From NCBI GenBank assembly GCA_026129545.1, contig JAHCHX010000001.1:3503001-3567000 (forward strand): a stretch of 64,000 nucleotides of DNA, read 5' to 3'. The position numbers were made by a program, and so were the translations under genes. Below the pieces are notes generated by a model. The model did not search any database, had not been told where the DNA came from, and saw nothing but the letters and a program-made list of their open reading frames with translations. Shown here one piece after another: positions 15,583 to 23,737 of this stretch (position 1 is its first letter; every line of letters starts with the position of its first letter). The DNA comes from Saprospiraceae bacterium (GTDB lineage: Bacteria; Bacteroidota; Bacteroidia; Chitinophagales; Saprospiraceae).

Positions 15583-17478
15583 ATGCGCATTTTGAACGCT
15601 TGCCTTCTGACGGCTTGGTTGGCTGTCCCGCTTTTTTCCCAAAACACCAATGTCACGTTGTTGTCCACGTTCACTTATCCCAATCAGACGCTTGCCAACG
15701 TGTGGGGTTATGCCGGCAACGGCCATGAGTTTGCCTTGGTTGGGGCGAAAAATGGCCTCAGCATCGTGGATGTGACCAACCCTGCCAACCCCGTCGAGTT
15801 GAAACAAATCCCCGGCCCGTCCAGCTCTTGGCGCGAAATCAAGACCTACCAGCACTACGCTTATGTGGTGACGGAAGGCGCAGGCGGCGGTGTGCTCATC
15901 GTGAATCTCTCCAACCTGCCCGACACGACCAATATCCCATACAAGACATACACCGGAAACGGCGCCATCAGCGGCCTTTCCACCGTCCATGCGCTGCATG
16001 TGGACGAGACTCAGGGCTTCCTCTATCTATACGGGTCCAATTTGTTCGGCGGCAGACCCATCGTGCTCAATCTCAACCCCGACCCCTACAATCCCACTTA
16101 CGCAGGGTATTTCAATTCCAATTTTTCGGGCAGCCACAATTACGTCCACGATGGCTATGTGGACAACAACATTATGTTTGCCGGCCACATCTACGGCGGT
16201 TTCTTTTCGGTGGTGAACATGACCAACAAGACCAACCCTACCCTCATCACCACCCAGCAAACACCGGGCTTGTTTACGCACAACACTTGGCGCTCCGGCA
16301 ACACCCTCTTCACCACCGATGAGGTGAACAATTCCTTTCTTGCCGCTTACGACATCTCCGATTTTGGGAACATCACCTTGCTGGACAAGATACAGAGCAA
16401 CCCGGGTAGCAACTCGGTGGTGCACAACACCCACATCATTGACGATTATGCCGTCACGTCATGGTATAAAGACGGCTTCACGATTGTGGACGCGTCGCGT
16501 CCCGACAACTTGGTGCAGGTGGGCAACTATGATACTTGGCCCAATGGGGCCGGCCCCGGCTTCGAAGGTTGTTGGGGGGTGTATCCTTATCTGCCGTCGG
16601 GCAACATCCTGGCTACCAACATACCCATGCTCAATGCAAACAATGGCCAGCTGTTCGTGCTATCCCCTACCTATGTGCGTGGCTGCTATGTGGAAGGCGA
16701 AATCACCAATGCCATGACAGGGCAGCCATTGCAAGGAGCCTTGGTCCAACTGTTGGGCACCAACACGAGCGAAACAAGCAATCTGCTGGGCATTTACAAA
16801 ATGGGACAACTGCAAAGCGGCTCCTTCACGGCGCGGGTGAGCAAGTTGGGTTTCGTATCCCAAGACATACCCGTCTCGCTCGCCAATGGGGAAGTCACCG
16901 TGCTCAACGTAGTGTTGGCCCCAGTTGGTTTTCCGGTCGAAATGACGCGCTTCACCGTGGAGGCCGAAGGTCGCGCCGCGCTGCTCCGATGGTCAACAGC
17001 CAGCGAAGTGGACAATGAAGGCTTTGAGGTGCAACACGGACGCAGCATACATCAATGGGCAACACAGGGGTTTGTGCCTGCCAAAGGGCATCGAGATGCG
17101 CCCGCTGACTATGAATACAGGATTCCCGACCTGCTCTCCGGCACTCACTTTTTCCGGCTGCGGCAAGTGGATACGGATGGCACGAACACATTTTCCGAAG
17201 TCCGCTCTCTGACCATGAAAGGGCAAGCATTTCAGGCAGCCTTTCGACCCAATGCGGTTCACGATGTCGGAGAGTTGTATTTTTTCACGGAAAAGCCGCG
17301 CAGTGTGCGGGTGGAGATTTTCAATGCGGCGGGGTTGCCAGTTGGCTTGCAATGGGAATTGGATGTAGCCGATGCTGCCACGCTGAGCATCGAGGCAAGC
17401 CGTTTGCCGAACGGGGTTTATTTCGCAGTGGTGCAAACGGAGGATGAGCGCGTGGTGGCGCAGTTTCTGAAAATATAG
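15583..17478 (+). CDS. Secreted choice-of-anchor-B (LVIVD repeat) protein
   Basis: The 631-residue protein has a signal peptide (LNACLLTAWLAVPLFSQ). Residues about 25-375 contain LVIVD-type beta-propeller repeats, recognisable as KNGLSIVDVTNPANPVEL, GGVLIVNLSNLPDT, FFSVVNMTNKTNPTLI and GFTIVDASRPDNLVQVGNY; this is the choice-of-anchor-B arrangement. Residues about 380-450 form a carboxypeptidase-regulatory-like Ig fold (VEGEITNAMTGQPLQGALVQ). The end (MTRFTVEAEGRAALLRWSTA, then a final LPNGVYFAVVQTEDERVVAQ) looks like a fibronectin-type linker and a T9SS sorting domain. It is probably exported to the cell surface. Confidence 0.85.
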   Translation: MRILNACLLTAWLAVPLFSQNTNVTLLSTFTYPNQTLANVWGYAGNGHEFALVGAKNGLSIVDVTNPANPVELKQIPGPSSSWREIKTYQHYAYVVTEGAGGGVLIVNLSNLPDTTNIPYKTYTGNGAISGLSTVHALHVDETQGFLYLYGSNLFGGRPIVLNLNPDPYNPTYAGYFNSNFSGSHNYVHDGYVDNNIMFAGHIYGGFFSVVNMTNKTNPTLITTQQTPGLFTHNTWRSGNTLFTTDEVNNSFLAAYDISDFGNITLLDKIQSNPGSNSVVHNTHIIDDYAVTSWYKDGFTIVDASRPDNLVQVGNYDTWPNGAGPGFEGCWGVYPYLPSGNILATNIPMLNANNGQLFVLSPTYVRGCYVEGEITNAMTGQPLQGALVQLLGTNTSETSNLLGIYKMGQLQSGSFTARVSKLGFVSQDIPVSLANGEVTVLNVVLAPVGFPVEMTRFTVEAEGRAALLRWSTASEVDNEGFEVQHGRSIHQWATQGFVPAKGHRDAPADYEYRIPDLLSGTHFFRLRQVDTDGTNTFSEVRSLTMKGQAFQAAFRPNAVHDVGELYFFTEKPRSVRVEIFNAAGLPVGLQWELDVADAATLSIEASRLPNGVYFAVVQTEDERVVAQFLKI

Positions 17479-17485
17479 GCCGGTG

Positions 17486-18367
17486 TCAGTTGCGCACGTC
17501 CCCGCCCCAACCCAATTTTTCCCGAATGGTGTTGAGAAAAGTCACATCCTGCAACTGAATCACTTTGGCAGGGAAATCGTTTTTTCTGACAGCTAATTGA
17601 TGCTGCGCGTTGATGAGCTCAAACCGCGAATCGAGGGAGCAAATAAAGTTCTCGCCGCGGCCCTCCACCTCGAAAGAAATCACCGAGTCGTCAGAAATGA
17701 CGATAGGGCGCACGTTGAGGTTGTGCGGCGCGACGGGCGTAAGCACAAAGTTGCCCGAGCGGGGGAAAACAATTGGCCCTCCGCAGCTCAGCGAGTAGCC
17801 GGTGCTGCCTGTCGGCGTGGCGATGATGAGGCCGTCGGCCCAGTATGAATTGAGGTAATCGCCGTTGAGGTAAGTGTGGATGGTAATCATGGAAGAAGTA
17901 TCGCGCTTGAGCAACGTGCAATCATTGAGCGCGAAAGGAATGTCGCCAAAAACAGCGGGGCGGCTTTCCAAATATAGCATCACTCGGTCTTCGATGATAT
18001 ACTGTCCGCGTTTGAGCTTTTCCACCGCCTGACGAATATACCGCTTCTCGACGCTGGCCAAAAAGCCCAATCGCCCCAAGTTGATGCCCAACAGCGGCAC
18101 ACCCGCGTCGCGCACCAGCGTGACGGCATTGAGCATGGTACCATCTCCCCCCAATGATATGACAAAATCAATGCGATGCACGAGGAAGTCGCGGTAATCG
18201 TCGAATGGGGCATAAGGCCCCGGAAACCGCACTTTGGTCTCAATGGCTTTCAAAAAAGGCGTGTAAACATAGGTCGTGATGCCTTCCGAATGAAGCACGT
18301 TGAGGAGCTCCTGCAAGTGAGGCAGGTCTTTGTCCTTGAATTGTTTGCCAAAAACGACGACTTGCAT
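17486..18367 (-). CDS. nadK: NAD kinase
   Basis: The 293-residue enzyme phosphorylates NAD to NADP. It shows the family motif GGDGTML (about 75-81) followed by GINLGRLGFLA (about 97-107), the second signature TPTGSTGYSLSCGGPI (about 176-191), and PIVISDDS near the end. I start it at 18367 (MQVVVFGKQF), matching the usual start of the fold; the open frame reaches further upstream without family-like sequence. A TACCTTGCG element on the minus strand about 25 bp before this ATG suits a promoter. The gene ends 7 bp from the convergent LVIVD gene. Confidence 0.93.
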   Translation of the reverse strand: MQVVVFGKQFKDKDLPHLQELLNVLHSEGITTYVYTPFLKAIETKVRFPGPYAPFDDYRDFLVHRIDFVISLGGDGTMLNAVTLVRDAGVPLLGINLGRLGFLASVEKRYIRQAVEKLKRGQYIIEDRVMLYLESRPAVFGDIPFALNDCTLLKRDTSSMITIHTYLNGDYLNSYWADGLIIATPTGSTGYSLSCGGPIVFPRSGNFVLTPVAPHNLNVRPIVISDDSVISFEVEGRGENFICSLDSRFELINAQHQLAVRKNDFPAKVIQLQDVTFLNTIREKLGWGGDVRN

Positions 18368-18458
18368 GGGGGAAGGGTTGACGAGACAATTTTGCCGCAA
18401 GGTAGAAAACACTTGGGAGTTGGGACATGATTGGACAGCAAAGAACGCGCTGCTTCCG

Positions 18459-19679
18459 CTACTCAACCTTTGAGCGCACCACACCTTCTTTGAGGCGCGT
18501 CTCCAACCAATCTCCCGCCTTCGTGTCTTTCGCCGCAGTAAGCACTTGGCCGTTTTTGAAGGTCAGGCTGAAGCCGCGTCGCAGCACGTTTTCGGGGTGA
18601 ATTGCCGAACAAAACGCCTCTGCCTGCTCCAATTGGCGATGTTGGCCTCTAAGGATTTGAACGGTCCATCCAGGCAGATTTTCTTCCAGTGTCTCCAACT
18701 TTTGCGCCGCGACGCGCAATCGTTCGCGGGTGCTCCAATGCGTGGCCGCTTCGAGGCGCTCCAGTTCCATGAGGCTGATTTTGAAGCGATATTCGCCCAT
18801 GGCGCGAATCGCATCAGCCATGCGCAGCATCTCGTTTTCAAAAAGCAAGTTGTGTTGCAGCAAAAAATCTGCGACAGCAGTGGGCGTTTTGAGTGCAGCG
18901 TGTGCCACGAGGTCGAACACCGTCTCGTCCACTTCGTGCCCGATGCCAGACAACACGGGCAAGGGCATTTGGGTCACTGTTTTGCAGAGTTCAAGCCCGT
19001 CGAAAGCAGCCAAATCGAGTCGTGCGCCGCCGCCGCGCACCACCGCCACACAATCGAATCGCTGCGGTTGGAGTGCTATTTGGGTCAGTGCGTCGCGCAG
19101 CTCGGCTTCCGCGTTTTTCCCTTGCACTGACGAGGCAAACAATTGAGTGTGAAACCGATAGCCAAAATTGTTCTTTGACAAATGCTCCCGAAAATCCTGA
19201 TAGCCGGCAGCCCCCTCGGAGCTGACCACCGCAACGCGCTGCAACACGGGAGGGAGCCGCTGGGAGCGATTGAGTTCCAATAAACCAAGTTCGCGCAGCG
19301 TTTGGAGCGTCTGTCGGCGGCGCAGTTCCATCTGTCCGAAAGTGTAGGACGGGTCGAGATCGCTGATGAGCAGCTTGAGGCCATATCGCTCGTGAAAATC
19401 AACGCGCACCTGCAATTTCACTTCCAATCCCTCGCGCAGCAACGCATCGAGGTCGGGGCCAATAGCACTGCGTAGCTTGCGACATTCGCTTGCCCAAAGC
19501 ACCGCTTGGCTTTGCGCCACGATATCGTCGCCTTCGCCTTTTTGCACCAAATCGAGATAGTAGTGGCCCCTCGATAGCCCGACTTGAGCGATTTCGGCAG
19601 CGACCCATAGCGGGCGTTGGAAATTGAGCGCCAACACGCGCCGGATATGTTCGTTCAGGTCAAAAAGACTGTAAATCAT
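18459..19679 (-). CDS. xseA: Exodeoxyribonuclease VII large subunit
   Basis: The 406-residue protein has the N-terminal OB-type domain (SLFDLNEHIRRVLALNFQRP, VAAEIAQVG, GHYYLDL; residues 1-100) and the catalytic domain with RVAVVSSEGAAGYQDF (about 147-162), VVRGGGARLDLAAFD (about 214-228) and LPVLSGIGHEVDETVFDLVA (about 239-258). The C-terminal third is helical. The enzyme degrades single-stranded DNA together with XseB. No xseB is recognisable in the window, so the small subunit must be elsewhere. Confidence 0.93.
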   Translation of the reverse strand: MIYSLFDLNEHIRRVLALNFQRPLWVAAEIAQVGLSRGHYYLDLVQKGEGDDIVAQSQAVLWASECRKLRSAIGPDLDALLREGLEVKLQVRVDFHERYGLKLLISDLDPSYTFGQMELRRRQTLQTLRELGLLELNRSQRLPPVLQRVAVVSSEGAAGYQDFREHLSKNNFGYRFHTQLFASSVQGKNAEAELRDALTQIALQPQRFDCVAVVRGGGARLDLAAFDGLELCKTVTQMPLPVLSGIGHEVDETVFDLVAHAALKTPTAVADFLLQHNLLFENEMLRMADAIRAMGEYRFKISLMELERLEAATHWSTRERLRVAAQKLETLEENLPGWTVQILRGQHRQLEQAEAFCSAIHPENVLRRGFSLTFKNGQVLTAAKDTKAGDWLETRLKEGVVRSKVE

Positions 19680-19947
19680 GGGAATATGCCATGCGCGCCA
19701 TCAAGAGGCGCGGATAAAAAAGGCCGCTACCTGTCAAGGCAGCGACCCAACCCGGTTAAAGGTTTCAGGTGTATTCAATCTTCCGGCAGCGGGAATCGGT
19801 GCGAAAGTATGCCATCGGACGAAATGTTGCGGATTTTTTTGCGTGTGCGCCACTTTTCCGGCAACCTAATCGTTTCGCCTTTCGTCATGCACACATCTTG
19901 CAATGAGCAAACTTTCAAGCTATTTCATTCATTTCCCTACTTATTCT

Positions 19948-19955
19948 TACCTTTG
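19948..19955 (+). promoter_or_regulatory. -7 promoter element of bamD
   Basis: TACCTTTG is a full match to the Bacteroidota -7 word TAnnTTTG. It ends only 7 bp before the bamD ATG, so the transcript would have almost no leader. Confidence 0.55.
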
Positions 19956-19962
19956 CCCCCCT

Positions 19963-20784
19963 ATGAAAAAAACGTTCGGTTGGCTGGCACTTTCCAGCCT
20001 TCTTTTTTTGGTCGGTGCCTGCAAAAGCGAATACGAGCGCATCCGCACAAGTGGCAACGCGGAATTGGTGCTGAACAAGGCATTCGAGTACTACGAAAAA
20101 GAGGAGTACCAACGCGCCCAATCCCTTTTTGAGTTGGTAATGAGCAACATAAAAGGGACTGGCAAGGCAGAAAAAGCCAACTTTTGCTATGCATACACCC
20201 ACTATCATTTGAAGGATTTCATGTTGGCAGCGTTTTACTTCAGAAGTTTTGCGAACACTTTCACGGGTTCGGAGTTTCGGGAGGAAGCAGCTTTCATGTC
20301 AGCCTATTCCAACTACAAACAGTCGCCCACTTACAGACTCGACCAAGGCAATTCGGAGAAAGCGATTGAAGAGTTTCAACTGTTCGTCAACCTTTTTCCC
20401 AAAAGCCCAAGAGTAGCAGAGTGCAACAAGCTGATTGACGAACTGCGCCGAAAATTGGAAAACAAGGCTTTTGGCGAAGGGGAACTCTACTACAACCTCC
20501 GTCAATACCAGTCGGCGGTCATTTCATTTGACAACCTGCTGCGCGACTACCCAGAAAGCCCCGATGTGGAACGAGTCCGTTACCTTATCGCAAAAGCGAA
20601 CTTTTTGCTGAGCGAGAATAGCATAGTGGAAAAGAAAATTGACCGCTACAACGAAACCACAACACGCTGCGACGATTTTCTGGAAAAATACCCCAATAGC
20701 AAATATGCGAAGGAATTGCGCGACATCCGCAAAAAGTCCGAGCAAGCGGTCAAGGATTTGCGCAAGCGCCTGAAAAGCACTTGA
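19963..20784 (+). CDS. bamD: Outer-membrane assembly lipoprotein BamD
   Basis: The 273-residue protein starts with a lipoprotein signal (LALSSLLFLVGACKSEYERI; the lipobox Cys is about residue 20), so 19963 is the start. The mature part holds TPR-like repeats: AFEYYEKEEYQRAQSLFELV, AEKANFCYAYTHYHLKDFML, RLDQGNSEKAIEEFQLFVNL and YYNLRQYQSAVISFDNLLRD. This is the BamD/YfiO layout, the lipoprotein that binds BamA and recruits unfolded outer-membrane proteins. The next genes rpoZ, coaBC and porD form a frequently conserved Bacteroidota group. Confidence 0.9.
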   Translation: MKKTFGWLALSSLLFLVGACKSEYERIRTSGNAELVLNKAFEYYEKEEYQRAQSLFELVMSNIKGTGKAEKANFCYAYTHYHLKDFMLAAFYFRSFANTFTGSEFREEAAFMSAYSNYKQSPTYRLDQGNSEKAIEEFQLFVNLFPKSPRVAECNKLIDELRRKLENKAFGEGELYYNLRQYQSAVISFDNLLRDYPESPDVERVRYLIAKANFLLSENSIVEKKIDRYNETTTRCDDFLEKYPNSKYAKELRDIRKKSEQAVKDLRKRLKST

Positions 20785-20803
20785 CCCCCCCTTGAACCAC
20801 CAA

Positions 20804-20966
20804 CAAACAACCAGCAACGAACAACAAACAACCAGCAACGAACAACAAACAACCAGCAACAAACAACAAACAACCAGCAACAAACAACAAACAACCAGCA
20901 ACAAACAACAAACAACAAACAACCAGCAACAAACAACAAACAACCAGCAACAAACAACAAACAACA
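20804..20966 (+). repeat. 21-bp A/C-rich tandem repeat array
   Basis: The word AACAAACAACCAGCAAC recurs with 21-bp spacing about seven times; one unit is lengthened by an extra ACAACAA. The array fills the gap between the bamD stop and the rpoZ start and reaches the ATG itself. On the plus strand it has one G per unit and almost no T, so the RNA leader would be unstructured. Frames across it encode only Asn/Gln/Thr and are not genes. Confidence 0.95.
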
Positions 20967-21299
20967 ATGAGCGATATTAAAAGTAAAGCCCAAGGCCTCG
21001 ACCCCAACGTGCAGCCCCGCGATGTCATCGAACTCGTGGAGAAAACTGGCAACATCTATGAAAGCATTGCCATCATCAGCAAACGCGCTCGTCAGATTTC
21101 GAGCGACCTGAAATGGGAGATTCAGCGCAAGCTCGAAGAGTTTGCCGTCAACACCGACACCATCGAAGAGGTGCAGGAAAACAAGGAGCAAATCGAAATC
21201 TCCAAGTTCTACGAGCGCCTGCCCAACACGCCCATCATCGCCACCAACGAGTTTCTCAGCGACGAGATTCAGTGGCGCTATGTGGAAGACCAAGACTGA
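20967..21299 (+). CDS. rpoZ: RNA polymerase omega subunit
   Basis: The 110-residue product has the Rpb6/omega core, with ESIAIISKRARQIS (about 31-44) followed by LKWEIQRKLEEFA (about 47-59), and an acidic C-terminus. Omega folds with RpoC and stabilises the polymerase. The Bacteroidota form is longer and more divergent than E. coli omega, as here. The ATG follows directly on the A/C-rich repeat, so the ribosome-binding region is made of repeat sequence without a Shine-Dalgarno motif, which is normal for this phylum. Confidence 0.85.
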   Translation: MSDIKSKAQGLDPNVQPRDVIELVEKTGNIYESIAIISKRARQISSDLKWEIQRKLEEFAVNTDTIEEVQENKEQIEISKFYERLPNTPIIATNEFLSDEIQWRYVEDQD

Positions 21300-21300
21300 T

Positions 21301-21354
21301 GATTTTGGGGAAATGGTGATTTGAGCATCACCAAACCACTATTTCCCCAAAATC
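21301..21354 (+). terminator. Hairpin between rpoZ and coaBC
   Basis: GATTTTGGGGAAATGGTG (21301-21318) pairs with CACTATTTCCCCAAAATC (21337-21354) with one mismatch. A small GGTGAT/ATCACC hairpin sits in the loop. It begins immediately after the rpoZ stop. No U-tract follows, so it may be an attenuator or RNA-stability element rather than a full terminator. Confidence 0.5.
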
Positions 21355-21373
21355 CACCATTGCTACGCTCACC

Positions 21374-22561
21374 ATGAAAGTTATCCTCGGCATCAGCGGC
21401 TCCATCGCGGCGTACAAAGCCGCCCACCTCACCCGGCTATGGGTCAAACAAGGAGCCGAAGTGCAAGTGCTGATGACCGAAGCAGCCACTGACTTCATCG
21501 CGCCGCTTACGCTATCCACCCTTTCCAAACGCCCGGTATTCACCGATGTGCGCTCCGAAGCAGGTTGGAACAACCACGTCGAGCTAGGCCTCTGGGCCGA
21601 TGCTGTCGTGATAGCGCCCGCCACCGCCAACACGTTGGCCCAATTAGCCAATGGCTTGTGCGACAACATATTGAGCGCGGTGTATCTCTCGGCGCGATGC
21701 CCCGTCTTTGTGGCACCCGCCATGGACGTGGACATGTGGCATCATCCGGCCACGCAAGAAAACATCCGCCGTTTGAAGGCGCACGGTGTGCAAGTGATTC
21801 CGGTCGGTGTGGGCGAGTTGGCAAGCGGGTTGGTCGGAGAGGGGCGCATGGCCGAGCCAGAAGACATCGTTGTTTTTGTGGAAAAAAACCTCCCGCAACG
21901 CCCGAAAATTTTTCACGGCAAAAAGGCTCTTGTCACGGCAGGCCCCACCTTCGAGCCGCTCGACCCTGTGCGCTTCATTGGCAACCACTCATCGGGCAAA
22001 ATGGGCATCGCATTGGCAGAAGAGCTGGCCACGCAAGGGGCATCGGTGACGCTGGTGCTTGGCCCCACCAATCTCAAACCGCACAACACCGCCATTCAGG
22101 TCATCAGCGTCTTGTCGGCGCAAGAGATGTACGAGGCTTGTGCGCCCATTTTCCCACATACCGACATTGCCGTGCTGGCAGCGGCGGTGGCTGATTATCG
22201 GCCCAAAACGGTATCGGACACGAAAATCAAGAAAAAAGACACCGAGCTGACGCTCGAACTGGAGAAAACCATAGACATCGCAGCCACTTTAGGCAAGGAC
22301 AAACGAGCCGAGCAAATTTTTGTGGGCTTCGCACTCGAAACAAACGACGAACTGCAAAACGCGCAAGTCAAATTGGGAAAGAAAAACTTTGACTTCATCG
22401 TGCTCAATTCGATGCGTGACGCGGGCGCGGGTTTTGGCCACGACACGAACAAAATCAGCATCCTGCGCCGCGATGGCTCCAAGCAGGAATTCCCCCTGAA
22501 ATCCAAAGACGACGTGGCACGCGATATTGTGTCGGAAATAGCCCGTTTAGCCAACCTTTGA
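21374..22561 (+). CDS. coaBC: Bifunctional CoaBC (phosphopantothenoylcysteine decarboxylase / synthetase)
   Basis: The 395-residue protein fuses the two middle steps of coenzyme A synthesis. The flavin-binding decarboxylase half has LGISGSIAAYKA (5-16), the catalytic His in NNHVELG (H68) and PAMDVDMW (115-122), where many bacteria have PAMN. The synthetase half begins at about residue 183 (KKALVTAGPTFEPLDPVRFI) and shows NHSSGKMG (204-211) and AAVADYRPK. It lies after rpoZ, in the order common to Bacteroidota. Confidence 0.93.
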   Translation: MKVILGISGSIAAYKAAHLTRLWVKQGAEVQVLMTEAATDFIAPLTLSTLSKRPVFTDVRSEAGWNNHVELGLWADAVVIAPATANTLAQLANGLCDNILSAVYLSARCPVFVAPAMDVDMWHHPATQENIRRLKAHGVQVIPVGVGELASGLVGEGRMAEPEDIVVFVEKNLPQRPKIFHGKKALVTAGPTFEPLDPVRFIGNHSSGKMGIALAEELATQGASVTLVLGPTNLKPHNTAIQVISVLSAQEMYEACAPIFPHTDIAVLAAAVADYRPKTVSDTKIKKKDTELTLELEKTIDIAATLGKDKRAEQIFVGFALETNDELQNAQVKLGKKNFDFIVLNSMRDAGAGFGHDTNKISILRRDGSKQEFPLKSKDDVARDIVSEIARLANL

Positions 22562-22616
22562 GCCACGAGCCGCGTCATTATGAAGTTCCACGCTCACGTT
22601 CACAAACTTAGTAGTC

Positions 22617-23534
22617 ATGTTCAAGAAAATCACACTTGCCTTTTGGGTGGCTCTTTTGACCTATCCGCTTTTTGCGCAAGGCGAACTCAACGCCACGGTG
22701 CGTGTCAGCACCCCCCAGCTGCAAAGAAACGACCGTCGGGTATTTGACCAATTGGAGAGCTCGCTGCGCGAATTCCTCAACACGACCAAATGGACCCCGG
22801 ATGCTTTTGAGCCGGAGGAGCGCATCAAGTGCAACTTCATCCTGACCATCTCTACCGAGGGCGACAACAACACGTTTCAAGCAGAGCTGGCCGTGCAGGC
22901 CACGCGCCCAGTGTATGGTAGCGGCTACGAAACCCCCTTGATATCGCATCTGGACAAGGATATCACATTCACCTACGAGCAAAACCAACCCATCGAGTTC
23001 CTGTTGGATGCTACCGACAACCAGAATATATCTGCCGTGTTCGCCTTTTACGCCTACATCATTCTTGGGTTGGATTATGACTCGTTCTCGCTCTATGGCG
23101 GCGACCCATACCTGCTGACGGCGCAGCAGCTCGTGACGAACATTCAGAACTCCTCCACCAACCGCTCTCCGGGTTGGCGCCCTGCCGATGGCAGCAGAAA
23201 TCGCAACCGCTACTGGATGATAGAAAACCTCTTGAACCCTCGCGTGAAACCCTATCGCGCGGCCATGTACAATTATCATCGCAAAGGGCTGGACACCTTC
23301 ACCTCTGACATGGACGCGGCCAAGTCAGTCATTGTGTCGGCGCTGGAAGAGGTGGACAAGGTGAACACGGCCTATTTCAACTCTTTGATTGTGCAGATGT
23401 TTGCCAATGCCAAGCGTGATGAGTTGGTGGAAATGTTCAAAATCGCCGGAAGGCCGCAGAAAGAGCGCGTTCAGCAGATTATGATGAAAATAGACCCCTC
23501 GAATAGCCCACGCTATCGAGAAATCGGAACTTGA
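22617..23534 (+). CDS. porD: DUF4835 protein, type IX secretion-associated PorD
   Basis: The 305-residue product has a signal peptide (ITLAFWVALLTYPLFAQGEL) and then the DUF4835 features: VRVSTPQLQRNDRRVFDQLE (about 27-46), a FLNTTKWT segment, RIKCNFILTIS, RPVYGSGYETPL (about 98-109) and FYAYIILGLDYDSFSLYGGD (about 144-163). This family is annotated as type IX secretion protein PorD and follows coaBC in many Bacteroidota. Exact function is not established; it is periplasmic or membrane-associated. A strong terminator follows. Confidence 0.85.
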   Translation: MFKKITLAFWVALLTYPLFAQGELNATVRVSTPQLQRNDRRVFDQLESSLREFLNTTKWTPDAFEPEERIKCNFILTISTEGDNNTFQAELAVQATRPVYGSGYETPLISHLDKDITFTYEQNQPIEFLLDATDNQNISAVFAFYAYIILGLDYDSFSLYGGDPYLLTAQQLVTNIQNSSTNRSPGWRPADGSRNRNRYWMIENLLNPRVKPYRAAMYNYHRKGLDTFTSDMDAAKSVIVSALEEVDKVNTAYFNSLIVQMFANAKRDELVEMFKIAGRPQKERVQQIMMKIDPSNSPRYREIGT

Positions 23535-23620
23535 GAATAGAAGGGGTAGGCCAACGCTATTGAGCACACCTCTTAATGACCACAAATTCCCCAGTTCGGT
23601 CGAATTTGACCGGGCGTTTG

Positions 23621-23670
23621 CGAGGGCTTCCGTAGTTTTGCCCAAACTTCGGAAGCCCTCGTGCATTTTT
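23621..23670 (+). terminator. Intrinsic terminator after porD
   Basis: A perfect 12-bp stem CGAGGGCTTCCG / CGGAAGCCCTCG (23621-23632 / 23650-23661) is followed by TGCATTTTT. It separates porD from rseP, so the latter is likely a separate transcript. Confidence 0.8.
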
Positions 23671-23737
23671 CGATAGCCACAACTTTTTGGGGGTTTTTAC
23701 GTCTTTACGATTTCAAAATTCGCATCTACATCTTTCA

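Noticed and set aside
20792..20980. Asn/Gln/Thr-rich small protein before rpoZ
   Set aside because: It is a translation of the A/C-rich tandem repeat and overlaps the rpoZ start.
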